NCBI GenBank assembly: GCA_965116435.1
Contig: OZ220686.1
Span: forward strand, 2,418,001 to 2,482,000
DNA: 64,000 nucleotides
Direction of reading: 5' to 3'
DNA from: VXPQ01 sp965116435
Lineage (GTDB): Bacteria > Bacteroidota > Rhodothermia > Rhodothermales > VXPQ01
Shown: one piece after another, positions 56,774 through 64,000 of the stretch
How positions within the stretch are numbered: position 1 is the first letter of the stretch
Layout of the letters: every line of letters starts with the position of its first letter
The notes under the pieces: model-generated
What the model saw: only the letters and a program-made list of their open reading frames with translations
Database searches by the model: none
What the model was told of the DNA's origin: nothing
Translations under genes and position numbers: made by a program

Positions 56774-57753
56774 CCTATCAGAGAGAGTTCGATGTGGCCA
56801 TTGAGGCCGTGCGCCGGGCGGCGCGCGTGTGCGTGTCCGTTCAGAAAACGCTGGGGGCGTCCGCGCTCCGAAAAGAAGACCATTCGCCGGTGACGGTCGC
56901 GGATTTCGCGAGCCAGGCCATCGTGTGCCATGCGTTGCAGGAAGCGTTTCCGGGGGATCCCGTCATGGGGGAGGAAGATTCCGCCGCGCTGCGCCTTCCG
57001 GAAAACGAACGCGCGCTGGACAAGGTGACCGAAGAGGCGGCGCAGGCGCTGCCCGGCGCCACGCGCGCGTCGGTATGCGCCTGGATCGATCGGGGCAATG
57101 CGGCCGGCTATTCCGACCGGTTCTGGACGCTGGATCCGATCGACGGCACGAAGGGGTTTTTGCGGGGCGCTCACTACGCCGTGGCCCTGGCGCTGATCGT
57201 GGAGGGGGAGCTCGTTGCGGGAGCCATGGCGTGTCCCGAGTTGTCCTGCGACAGCGCGGGAGGGCCTCGAAAGGGGGTCGTGTTTGCAGCGAGCCGGGGA
57301 GCCGGGGCGTTCGAGACCCCGCTTGACGCCGCCGAAGACGCCGCGCTACAGCCTATCCGGGTGCGGAACGTAGCGACCGGCGCCCAGGCCCGGCTTTGCG
57401 AGTCGTTCGCGGGGCACGGGTCGAGGCGGGAGGTGGCCGCCATCGCCGAACAACTGGGGGTGAAAGCCCCCTCGATGCGCATGGACAGCCAGGCGAAATA
57501 CGGCGTGCTGGCGCGGGGCGATGCGGATATCTACCTGCGCCCGGCGTCCTGGTCCGGGTACGTCGAGAATATCTGGGATCATGCGGCGGGCGCCCTCATT
57601 GTGGAGGAGGCGGGCGGCCGGGTTACGGACATGGAGGGGCTTCCGCTTGATTTTGGGCGCGGCGAGAAACTCGAGCGCAACATAGGCATTGTCGCTACGA
57701 ACGGCTTGCTGCACGACGAGGTGCTTCGCCTCTTTGCGGACGTGGCGGGATGA
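56770..57753 (+). CDS. cysQ: 3'(2'),5'-bisphosphate nucleotidase (CysQ/HAL2 type)
   Basis: The product is 327 residues of the inositol-monophosphatase fold: HSPVTVADFASQAIV, GEEDSA, the metal site WTLDPIDGTKGFLRG and the C-terminal ENIWDHAAGALIVEEAGG. The length and the insertion after the first metal motif fit the HAL2-like nucleotidase, which removes PAP from sulfur metabolism. The start overlaps the preceding stop. Confidence 0.9.
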   Translation: MTYQREFDVAIEAVRRAARVCVSVQKTLGASALRKEDHSPVTVADFASQAIVCHALQEAFPGDPVMGEEDSAALRLPENERALDKVTEEAAQALPGATRASVCAWIDRGNAAGYSDRFWTLDPIDGTKGFLRGAHYAVALALIVEGELVAGAMACPELSCDSAGGPRKGVVFAASRGAGAFETPLDAAEDAALQPIRVRNVATGAQARLCESFAGHGSRREVAAIAEQLGVKAPSMRMDSQAKYGVLARGDADIYLRPASWSGYVENIWDHAAGALIVEEAGGRVTDMEGLPLDFGRGEKLERNIGIVATNGLLHDEVLRLFADVAG

Positions 57754-57782
57754 TTCCCCGGGCGTGTTGATCCGCGTAGCCT

Positions 57783-58439
57783 TCAGGCCAGCACATCTAC
57801 GAAAATGTGGTTGGCGATGCGGTATCCGAGCATGTGCTCCCGTTCCCCTACGCGGATCTTCAGGGGCCCCTCGAAAGGCTCTTTCTCGACGATTTCCAGC
57901 GTGGCTCCGGGCAACAGGCCCAGGCTTTCGAGGTGATTCAGCAAGGCGGGGTCCTCGTCGGACACGCGCTCTATGACCACATGCAGTCCGGCTTCCGCGG
58001 CGGCGAGGGGATTGGTGTTGTGCTCGGCGATTTCGCCTTCCCACGTGGGAATGGGGTCTCCGTGCGGGTCATGGGTGGGGTGGCCCAGCATTTCGTCGAT
58101 TTTTTGCTCGAATTCTTCGGAAATATGATGTTCGAGCCGCTCCGCCTCTTCGTGCACCTTGTCCAGGGGATAGCCCAGTACGTTTCGGAGATACAATTCC
58201 AGCAACCGATGGTGGCGGATGATTTCCAGCGCCACTTTGTTGCCGGTGTCCGTCAGGCGCACGCCCTGGTAGGGTTCGTATTCCGTCAGGCCCATCTGCG
58301 CCAGCCGTTTGGCCATGTTGGTGACCGAGGCGGCGGACACGTTCAGGGCCCGGGCAATATCGCTGGTGGATGCGGTTTCTCCGCGTTGCCGGACCCGATA
58401 AATAGTTTTTATGTAATCTTCAACAGCCTGGCTGAGCAT
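57783..58439 (-). CDS. DtxR/MntR-family metal-dependent regulator
   Basis: The product is 218 residues from the ATG at 58439 (MLSQAVEDYIKTIYRVRQRG). It has a winged helix (about 1-70, TSDIARALNVSAASVTNMAK), a metal-binding dimer domain (HHRLLELYLRNVLGYPLDKV, HEEAERLEHHISE) and a C-terminal FeoA/SH3-like domain (LLPGATLEIVEKEPFEGPLK). It represses iron or manganese uptake when metal is bound. The exact metal cannot be read. Confidence 0.92.
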   Translation of the reverse strand: MLSQAVEDYIKTIYRVRQRGETASTSDIARALNVSAASVTNMAKRLAQMGLTEYEPYQGVRLTDTGNKVALEIIRHHRLLELYLRNVLGYPLDKVHEEAERLEHHISEEFEQKIDEMLGHPTHDPHGDPIPTWEGEIAEHNTNPLAAAEAGLHVVIERVSDEDPALLNHLESLGLLPGATLEIVEKEPFEGPLKIRVGEREHMLGYRIANHIFVDVLA

Positions 58440-58580
58440 GTGCGGCGCAGGAAGGGGTAAACAAACGAAAACCTGTGTGCTGAACCCCATTTTCCGGCAT
58501 ATGATCCGTCCGCAAGGCCCTTTGCAGAAACCACTGCGGATAGCCGTCGTTGATTAGGCCGCTTGCGCCCCGCGTTTCGT

Positions 58581-58611
58581 TCTGTATTTTATTTCCGTTT
58601 CGATACGTTTG
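58581..58611 (+). promoter_or_regulatory. Bacteroidota-type promoter of tRNA-Gln
   Basis: TACGTTTG at 58604-58611 matches the -7 element TANNTTTG exactly and lies 7 bp before the tRNA. TCTG at 58581-58584 (TTTG-like) is 19 bp upstream of it, the normal -33 spacing. A second TACGTTTG overlaps the tRNA start (58613-58620). Confidence 0.6.
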
Positions 58612-58618
58612 ATACGTT

Positions 58619-58689
58619 TGCCCGGTCGTCTAATGGCAGGACAGCGGCCTTTGGAGCCGTATGTGGAGGTTCGAATCCTCCCCGGGCAA
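58619..58689 (+). tRNA. tRNA-Gln (anticodon TTG)
   Basis: The 71-nt sequence starts TGCCCGGTCGTCTAATGG and folds fully: acceptor TGCCCGG/CCGGGCA, anticodon arm GCGGC-CTTTGGA-GCCGT with TTG at 34-36, T arm GGAGG-TTCGAAT-CCTCC. It reads CAA (and CAG by wobble). CCA is not encoded. Confidence 0.95.
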
Positions 58690-58756
58690 CGACGCCTGCG
58701 GCTGACCATGCGTCCGCCCCTGCACAAAAAGCCCGGTTGAAGCCAGCCCCGTACCC

Positions 58757-59707
58757 ATGCACACGCCTGTTATCCGAAACATTCCTATTTCCATTTTCGC
58801 CGGCCGTTCGAATCTGCCGCTGGCGGAGAATATCGCCAAGTCGTACGGAAAGGAGCTGGGCGCGCTGGCTATCCGGGATTTTGCGGATGGGGAGATGTAC
58901 GTGCGCTATGGCGAATCCATCCGCGGCACGGACCTCTTTATTATCCAGAGCACCCAGCCCCGCGGGGATCACTGGATCGAGTTGCTTTTGCTGATCGACG
59001 CCGCCAAGCGGGCGTCCGCAGAACGCATCACGGCGGTCATGCCGTATTTCGGCTATGCGCGACAGGATCGAAAGGATCAGCCCCGCGTGTCCATTGCTGC
59101 GAAGCTGATGGCGGATATGCTGGCGACGGCGGGCGTGCACCGCATTCTTACGATGGATTTGCATGCGCCGCAGATTCAGGGTTTCTTCGATGTCCCTGTG
59201 GATCATTTATATGGGTCCGGTGTTCTAACCAGCTACCTCAGGAATTTGCAGCTCGACAATTTGGTCGTGGTCGCTCCTGACGTAGGCGCAATCAAGGTGG
59301 CGCGAGCGCATGCGAGACGGTTGGGGGCGGACCTTGCGGTGATCGACAAGCGGCGGCCCCGGCAGAACCAGGCCGAAGTGATGAACATTATCGGCGAGGT
59401 GAAGGGGCGCAACGTTATCCTTGTAGACGACATGTGCGATACGGCAGGCACCCTGACCAGCGCGGCCAAGGCGTTGCGCGAGGCGGGGAGCCAGCAAATT
59501 ATCGCGGCCTGTACGCATGCGCTGTTGTCGGAACCTGCCTACGAGCGAATAGAAAACTCGGAAATAGCGAAGATGGTCGTGACGGATACGATTCCCTTGA
59601 AGCGTTCCTCGGAACGCATCGACGTGGTCAGTGTCGCCGAGTTGTTTTCGGACGCTATTCGCCGCATTTACATGGAAGATTCCATTTCGACGCTGTTCGC
59701 CGATTAG
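58757..59707 (+). CDS. prs: Ribose-phosphate pyrophosphokinase (PRPP synthase)
   Basis: The product is 316 residues of the class I enzyme: FADGEMYVRYGESIRG, ATP/Mg site YARQDRKDQPRVSIAAKLM, the catalytic TMDLHAPQIQGFFDVPVDHL and the PRPP loop VILVDDMCDTAGTLTSAA. It makes PRPP for nucleotides, His and Trp, and feeds the pyrR product's reaction. It is followed by rplY, a pairing common in bacteria. Confidence 0.98.
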   Translation: MHTPVIRNIPISIFAGRSNLPLAENIAKSYGKELGALAIRDFADGEMYVRYGESIRGTDLFIIQSTQPRGDHWIELLLLIDAAKRASAERITAVMPYFGYARQDRKDQPRVSIAAKLMADMLATAGVHRILTMDLHAPQIQGFFDVPVDHLYGSGVLTSYLRNLQLDNLVVVAPDVGAIKVARAHARRLGADLAVIDKRRPRQNQAEVMNIIGEVKGRNVILVDDMCDTAGTLTSAAKALREAGSQQIIAACTHALLSEPAYERIENSEIAKMVVTDTIPLKRSSERIDVVSVAELFSDAIRRIYMEDSISTLFAD

Positions 59708-59757
59708 GCGGGCGGCTTTTTTCCTTTTATTCACTTTTCAATCGTATCCCGCAGATC

Positions 59758-60390
59758 ATGGATACCTTTTCGTTCGATGTTGCGCCGCGCGCCGTTGGCA
59801 AGTCGGCGTCGCGCGCTATTCGTCGCGCAGGCCATGTGCCCTGCGTTTTGTATGGCCAGCACATAGACCCGGTGGCTTTTCATCTGGCTGAAGAGCATGT
59901 GAAAAGCCTTGTCTATACGTCCGAGACGCACATTGTGGAAGTGCGGGTGGACGGGCAAGCCTTTCGTTGCATTCTGAAGGATGCGGTGTTGCATCCGGTT
60001 ACGGACCGTCCCATGCACGCCGACTTCCTGGCGCTCAAGACGGGCGAATTGCTGACGATTACGGTGCCCGTCCATTTCGAGGGCACGCCGGTCGGACAGC
60101 GCGAAGGCGGCACGGTGCAGACCATCGTGCACGAACTCGAAGTGCGTTGTCTGCCCCGGAATATTCCTTCGCGCATCGAGGTGGACATTTCGGAGTTGTC
60201 CATTGGGGACACCATCCATATTGGCGATCTGGACGAGGAAGACATTACGTTCCTCGGACGTTCCGACCAGACCATTGTGACGGTGGCGCAGCCGCGCGTC
60301 GTGGAAGAGGAAGAGGCCGTGCCCGACGAGGAAGCGGGGGGCGAGGACGCGGAGGATTCCGAAGAGCAGGAGGCCGAGGGCGACGCCTGA
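59758..60390 (+). CDS. rplY: 50S ribosomal protein L25/Ctc (bL25)
   Basis: The product is 210 residues, the long two-domain Ctc form. Residues 1-95 bind 5S rRNA (GKSASRAIRRAGHVPCVLYG). Residues 96-185 form the TL5-type beta domain (LPRNIPSRIEVDISELSIGD). The tail is strongly acidic (EEEEAVPDEEAGGEDAEDSE). The order prs-rplY-pth is conserved. Confidence 0.95.
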   Translation: MDTFSFDVAPRAVGKSASRAIRRAGHVPCVLYGQHIDPVAFHLAEEHVKSLVYTSETHIVEVRVDGQAFRCILKDAVLHPVTDRPMHADFLALKTGELLTITVPVHFEGTPVGQREGGTVQTIVHELEVRCLPRNIPSRIEVDISELSIGDTIHIGDLDEEDITFLGRSDQTIVTVAQPRVVEEEEAVPDEEAGGEDAEDSEEQEAEGDA

Positions 60391-60406
60391 CCGTCGTAAG
60401 CGATCC

Positions 60407-60991
60407 ATGTCGAAATCGAAGCGCCTCATCGTCGGGCTGGGGAATCCGGGCCCGGAATACGAAGCGACGCGGCACAACATTGGGTTCGAGGTGGCCGACG
60501 CGGTGGCGGAGCGCGCCCGCGCCACGTTCGAGCATGGGCGCGGCAACGTATTGCTGGGATGGGGACGCATGCGCAGCTACCCGGTCGGGATAGCCAAGCC
60601 GCTGACGTTTATGAATCGCAGCGGCAAAGCCGTGAGCGCCTTGCTGGGCGCCTGGCGCCTGGAACCCCGGCAACTTCTTGTGATCGTGGACGATATCAAC
60701 CTGCCGCCGGGCCGGTTGCGCCTGCGGCCTTCCGGAAGCCCTGGCGGGCACAATGGCTTGCAGGATATCGCGGAGCGCCTTGGGCGCCAGAACTTTCCGC
60801 GCCTTCGCATCGGCGTGGGCAATGACTTTGGCCGAGGCGGTCAGGTGCGGCATGTGCTGTCGCCGTTTTCCGCCGAGGAGCGCTTGTCTATGGACGACGC
60901 GGTGATCCGGGCTTGCCATGCGGTCGAAGCGTTCGTGTGCGAGGGCATTTCGGCCGCCATGACTCAATTCAACAGAGACGTAACTCCATGA
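60407..60991 (+). CDS. pth: Peptidyl-tRNA hydrolase
   Basis: The product is 194 residues with the active-site start GLGNPGPEYEATRHNIGFE (N13, H23), TFMNRSGKAV and DDINLPPGRLRLRPSGSPGG. It frees tRNA from peptidyl-tRNA dropped by ribosomes. The stop overlaps the hppA ATG (ATGA at 60988). Confidence 0.97.
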   Translation: MSKSKRLIVGLGNPGPEYEATRHNIGFEVADAVAERARATFEHGRGNVLLGWGRMRSYPVGIAKPLTFMNRSGKAVSALLGAWRLEPRQLLVIVDDINLPPGRLRLRPSGSPGGHNGLQDIAERLGRQNFPRLRIGVGNDFGRGGQVRHVLSPFSAEERLSMDDAVIRACHAVEAFVCEGISAAMTQFNRDVTP

Positions 60992-63063
60992 ATGTCGAAA
61001 CGATACTTTTGCTCGTGCTGGTCTCTGGCCTGCTGGCGCTGGTCTATGCTTTTATGCGGACGCGCTGGATTGGCCGCCAGAGTCCCGGTACGGAGAAAAT
61101 GGTCGAAATTGCGGGCTACATTTCGGACGGCGCCCGGGCGTTTCTGCGTCGGGAGTACCGCGTGCTGGCCGTGTTCGTCGTGCTCGTGGCGGTGTTTCTG
61201 GCGCTGATCAACAGGGGGCAGGATACGTCCTGGCTTATCGCGGTTTCGTTTGCGGCCGGGGCGCTGGCTTCCGGGCTGGCGGGCTTTATCGGCATGACGG
61301 TGGCGACGCGGGCCAACGTGCGCACGGCCAATGCGGCGCGGACCGGGTTGGCGCCGGCGCTGAACGTGGCGTTTTCGGGCGGGCTGGTGATGGGATTAAG
61401 CGTGGTGGGCCTGGGCGTGCTGGGGCTGGGCGGACTTTTCCTGGCGTACCATGCCGCCGGGTGGGATGCGGCGAAGATTATTCATGTGATCGCCGGCTTC
61501 TCGCTGGGGGCTTCGTCTATCGCCCTGTTCGCGCGCGTGGGCGGCGGCATCTATACGAAGGCCGCCGACGTGGGCGCCGACCTTGCGGGCAAGGTCTACG
61601 AGGGCATTCCTGAAGACGATCCGCGAAACCCTGCTACGATTGCGGACAATGTAGGGGACAATGTAGGGGATGTCGCGGGCATGGGGGCCGATCTGTTTGA
61701 ATCCTTCGTGGGGTCCATCATCAGCGCGATGGTGCTGGGCGCCGTGTTTGCGGATTCGTTCGTGGCCGCCGGGGTGAGCGGACTCAGCGCCGTGACGATG
61801 CCGCTGGCGCTGGCGGGCGTCGGCGTGATCGTGTCCATTCTGGGTTCGATGTTCGTCAAGGTGCGGGAAGGGGGGAATCCCCAGAAATCGCTCAACACTG
61901 GGCAGTTCGGGGCGTCGGGCCTGATGGCCGTGCTGGCGTATTTTATCATTCAGCGGATGTTGCCTGCCCAGTGGGAGACGGCGGGCGTGGAATACACCTC
62001 GCTGGGCGTGTTTATTGCTGTGGTGATCGGGCTTCTCGCGGGCGTTTCGATTGGCCTGGTTACGGAATATTACACCTCTACGCAAAGCCGTCCGACCCAT
62101 GGAATCGCCCATCAGAGTGTGACCGGCTCCGCCACGAACATCATTGCCGGGCTGGGCGTGGGCATGTTTTCGACTGGCCTTCCGGCGATCATTCTGGCCC
62201 TGGCGATTCTGGGAGCCTATCATTTCGCCGGATTGTACGGCCTGGCCATTGCTGCGGTGGGCATGTTGTCGGTGACCGGCATTCAGCTGGCGGTCGACGC
62301 CTACGGGCCGATTTCGGACAATGCAGGCGGGATTGCGGAGATGTCCGGCTTGCCGGAAGAGGTTCGGGCGCGCACCGACAAACTCGACGCCGTCGGCAAT
62401 ACGACCGCCGCCATCGGGAAGGGGTTCGCCATCGGGTCCGCCGCTTTGACGGCGCTGGCCCTTTTCGCGGCCTTCAAGCAGCAGGCGCAAGTGCCCAGCA
62501 TCGATGTGGCCGATCCGCGTATCCTGTCCGGCTTGCTCCTCGGGGCCATGTTGCCGTACGTGTTCAGCGCGATGGCCATGGGCGCCGTGGGGCGGGCGGC
62601 CGGACATATGATTGTGGAGGTCGGGCGGCAGTTTCGGGAGATTCCCGGGTTGCGCGAAGGCGCGGCGCGGGCCGACCATACGCGCTGCGTCGATATTTCC
62701 ACGAAGGCGGCGATTCGCGAAATGGTGGCGCCGGGGCTTCTGGCGATCGCGGCGCCAGTGATCATAGGCTTCATCGACAAAAGCATGCTGGGCGGGCTTC
62801 TGGCCGGCGTGCTGGTTTCCGGCGTGCTGTTCGCTATTTTCCAGGCCAATGCCGGGGGCGCCTGGGATAACGCCAAGAAATTGATCGAAGGGAACATTTC
62901 TATCAACGGAACCATGTATGGAAAAGGCAGCGACGCCCACAAAGCGTCGGTAGTAGGGGACACGGTGGGCGATCCGTTGAAGGATACGAGCGGTCCCAGC
63001 TTGAACATTTTGATTAAATTGATTGCAGTGGTGGCGCTGGTTATTGCGCCGCTTATTGCATGA
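60988..63063 (+). CDS. hppA: Membrane-bound pyrophosphatase, K+-stimulated type (H+ or Na+ pump)
   Basis: The product is 691 residues with about 16 membrane helices. Substrate motifs are ADVGADLAGKVYEGIPEDDP, NPATIADNVGDNVGDVAGMG and, near the end, DTVGDPLKDTSGPSLNILIK. The site that separates K+-dependent from K+-independent enzymes reads GNTTAAIGKG with Ala, so it belongs to the K+-dependent clade, which includes H+ pumps and Na+ pumps. It uses pyrophosphate energy to build an ion gradient. It is coupled to pth by the overlapping start. Confidence 0.95.
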   Translation: MNVETILLLVLVSGLLALVYAFMRTRWIGRQSPGTEKMVEIAGYISDGARAFLRREYRVLAVFVVLVAVFLALINRGQDTSWLIAVSFAAGALASGLAGFIGMTVATRANVRTANAARTGLAPALNVAFSGGLVMGLSVVGLGVLGLGGLFLAYHAAGWDAAKIIHVIAGFSLGASSIALFARVGGGIYTKAADVGADLAGKVYEGIPEDDPRNPATIADNVGDNVGDVAGMGADLFESFVGSIISAMVLGAVFADSFVAAGVSGLSAVTMPLALAGVGVIVSILGSMFVKVREGGNPQKSLNTGQFGASGLMAVLAYFIIQRMLPAQWETAGVEYTSLGVFIAVVIGLLAGVSIGLVTEYYTSTQSRPTHGIAHQSVTGSATNIIAGLGVGMFSTGLPAIILALAILGAYHFAGLYGLAIAAVGMLSVTGIQLAVDAYGPISDNAGGIAEMSGLPEEVRARTDKLDAVGNTTAAIGKGFAIGSAALTALALFAAFKQQAQVPSIDVADPRILSGLLLGAMLPYVFSAMAMGAVGRAAGHMIVEVGRQFREIPGLREGAARADHTRCVDISTKAAIREMVAPGLLAIAAPVIIGFIDKSMLGGLLAGVLVSGVLFAIFQANAGGAWDNAKKLIEGNISINGTMYGKGSDAHKASVVGDTVGDPLKDTSGPSLNILIKLIAVVALVIAPLIA

Positions 63064-63104
63064 CATGCACTTTCGCGTTCTTGCACCAATCATTGCGAAG
63101 CGAA

Positions 63105-64000
63105 TATGGCCAGGGTTGAAATCACCATGCCCCAAATGGGCGAGAGTATCACCGAGGGCACGGTGGTCGAGTGGTACAAGAAGCCCGGAGAACGTATCGA
63201 GCAGGACGAAACGCTGCTTGAGATAGGCACCGACAAGGTGGACACCGACGTGCCGTCGCCGGTAGGGGGCGTCGTGGTCGAAATTCTGGTGGAAGAGGGC
63301 AGTACGGTCGATGTGGGCACGTTGCTCGCTGTGATCGCGGACGGGGACGAGGCGGATGCTCCGGTCTCCACACCGGCGCCTGAACCAGCCTCCGAACCGG
63401 CGCCTGAACCTGTTCGCGAAGCGCCGCCGCCTGCGCCTGCGGTATCCGAGCCGGCGTTGCCTCCTGACGCTGCGCCGCACCCGCCTCCCGTACGCATTAC
63501 CGAGGAAGCTGCGTTTGCCCCGCAGGACGCCGCCGCTCCGAAGCAGGCCGCCGCCAGCGAGTCGTTCTTTTCCCCGCTCGTGCGCTCCATCGCCGAGCAG
63601 GAAGGAGTAAGCGATGCGGAACTCCAGGCTATTGCGGGGTCCGGTCGGGACGGACGAGTGACGAAGAAGGATGTGCTGGCGTATGTGGCCAGCCGCGCTG
63701 CGGAGGGCGCCGGATTTCCGGAGCCGCAGCCCGTCGAGTCTGCCGAAGGCCCCGAAACGCGCGTCGTCAAGATGGATCGCACCCGGAAGATCATTGCGGA
63801 GCATATGGTGCGCTCGAAGGCGACGTCGCCTCACGTGACGTCCTTTGCGGAAGTGGACATGACGAACCTGGTCGCGTTCATTCAGCGGGAAAAAGAGGCG
63901 TTTCTGAAGCGAGAGGGGGCCAAATTGACCTATACCCCGTTTTTCGTGCACGCCGCCATCGAAGCGCTTCGCGAGCATCCGGTCCTGAATGCGTCCGTGA
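63105..64000 (+). CDS. 2-oxo acid dehydrogenase E2 (dihydrolipoamide acyltransferase), 5' part
   Basis: The window holds the first 298 codons; the gene runs off the end. The N-terminal lipoyl domain has the lipoylated lysine in EIGTDKVDTDV (K44). An Ala/Pro/Glu-rich linker follows (about 85-145), then a peripheral-subunit-binding domain (SPLVRSIAEQEGVSDAELQA, about 153-190) and the start of the catalytic domain (KMDRTRKIIAEHMVRSKATS). Whether it serves pyruvate, 2-oxoglutarate or branched-chain complexes cannot be told from this part; the DKVDTDVPSP lipoyl site is common in branched-chain-type E2s. Confidence 0.93.

Noticed and set aside
59690..59740. Intrinsic terminator after prs (GGCGGGCGGC then T6)
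   Set aside because: The only stem is 4 bp, and rplY follows at once in a conserved operon; too weak.
61396..63978. 860-codon minus-strand frame opposite hppA
   Set aside because: Antisense shadow; His/Arg-rich translation typical of complementing a GC-rich membrane protein gene.

Overview
The window reads as a chromosomal piece of a high-GC member of the Bacteroidota/FCB group, most like the Rhodothermales/Salinibacter side. Evidence: the S10/spc/alpha ribosomal cluster in standard order, a giant secreted protein ending in a type IX secretion (T9SS) sorting domain, a TonB-dependent receptor with a carboxypeptidase-regulatory-like domain, TANNTTTG promoter elements in front of a tRNA, and an Mrp protein without the CxxC pair. 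Most of it is dense, orderly core genome.

Layout. (1) 1-10435: rpsQ(end)-rplN-rplX-rplE-rpsN-rpsH-rplF-rplR-rpsE-rpmD-rplO-secY-map-rpmJ-rpsM-rpsK-rpsD-rpoA-rplQ, all on +. S14 and L36 are zinc-free forms, infA is missing between map and rpmJ, and L17 carries a long repetitive acidic tail. (2) 10664-16186 (-): a 1840-residue Calx-beta repeat protein with a T9SS sorting domain. A 12-G tract lies just upstream of its start. (3) 16570-26794 (+): bifunctional (p)ppGpp synthetase/hydrolase, an HU-like protein, ruvX, def, a probable zinc-uptake trio (CDLC protein, His-rich lipoprotein, ZnuD-like receptor), an orphan biotin-carrier protein, an epimerase and menG. Three copies of a small intergenic hairpin repeat are spread here. 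(4) 26748-34921 (-): tRNA-Val, thrS, infC, rpmI, rplT, pheS, pheT, a coiled-coil protein and zapA. infC seems to use a non-AUG start and has a repeat-rich leader. (5) 35144-38977 (-): a membrane protein and a partner-switching module (7TM-GAF-PP2C phosphatase, STAS protein, anti-sigma kinase). (6) 39190-41034: a secreted protein of four similar modules.

(7) 41040-50510 is an accessory island unlike the rest. It is patchily AT-rich, full of repeats and gene fragments, and sits between the four-module protein and mrp. It holds two HicB-like antitoxins and an AbiEi-type antitoxin, all without an intact toxin partner. It holds a lipoprotein with an M15 peptidase domain beside a periplasmic HEAT-like protein, two further paralogues of the latter (one broken by a single in-frame TGA), and a small outer-membrane-type protein behind a 13-C tract. 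Three copies of a roughly 130-bp repeat, three pieces of a winged-helix-like gene and a 52-bp tandem repeat tie it together. The peptidase/HEAT pair with spare paralogues is my best candidate for an undescribed system, possibly effector and immunity; this is inference.

(8) 50517-64000: mrp and nifU-like Fe-S genes, an M20 amidohydrolase and a DUF58 protein on -, then pyrR-pyrB, a small HsdR_N-type nuclease-like protein, cysQ, a DtxR-family regulator on -, tRNA-Gln, prs, rplY, pth, a K+-type membrane pyrophosphatase and the start of a 2-oxoacid dehydrogenase E2 gene that runs off the window.
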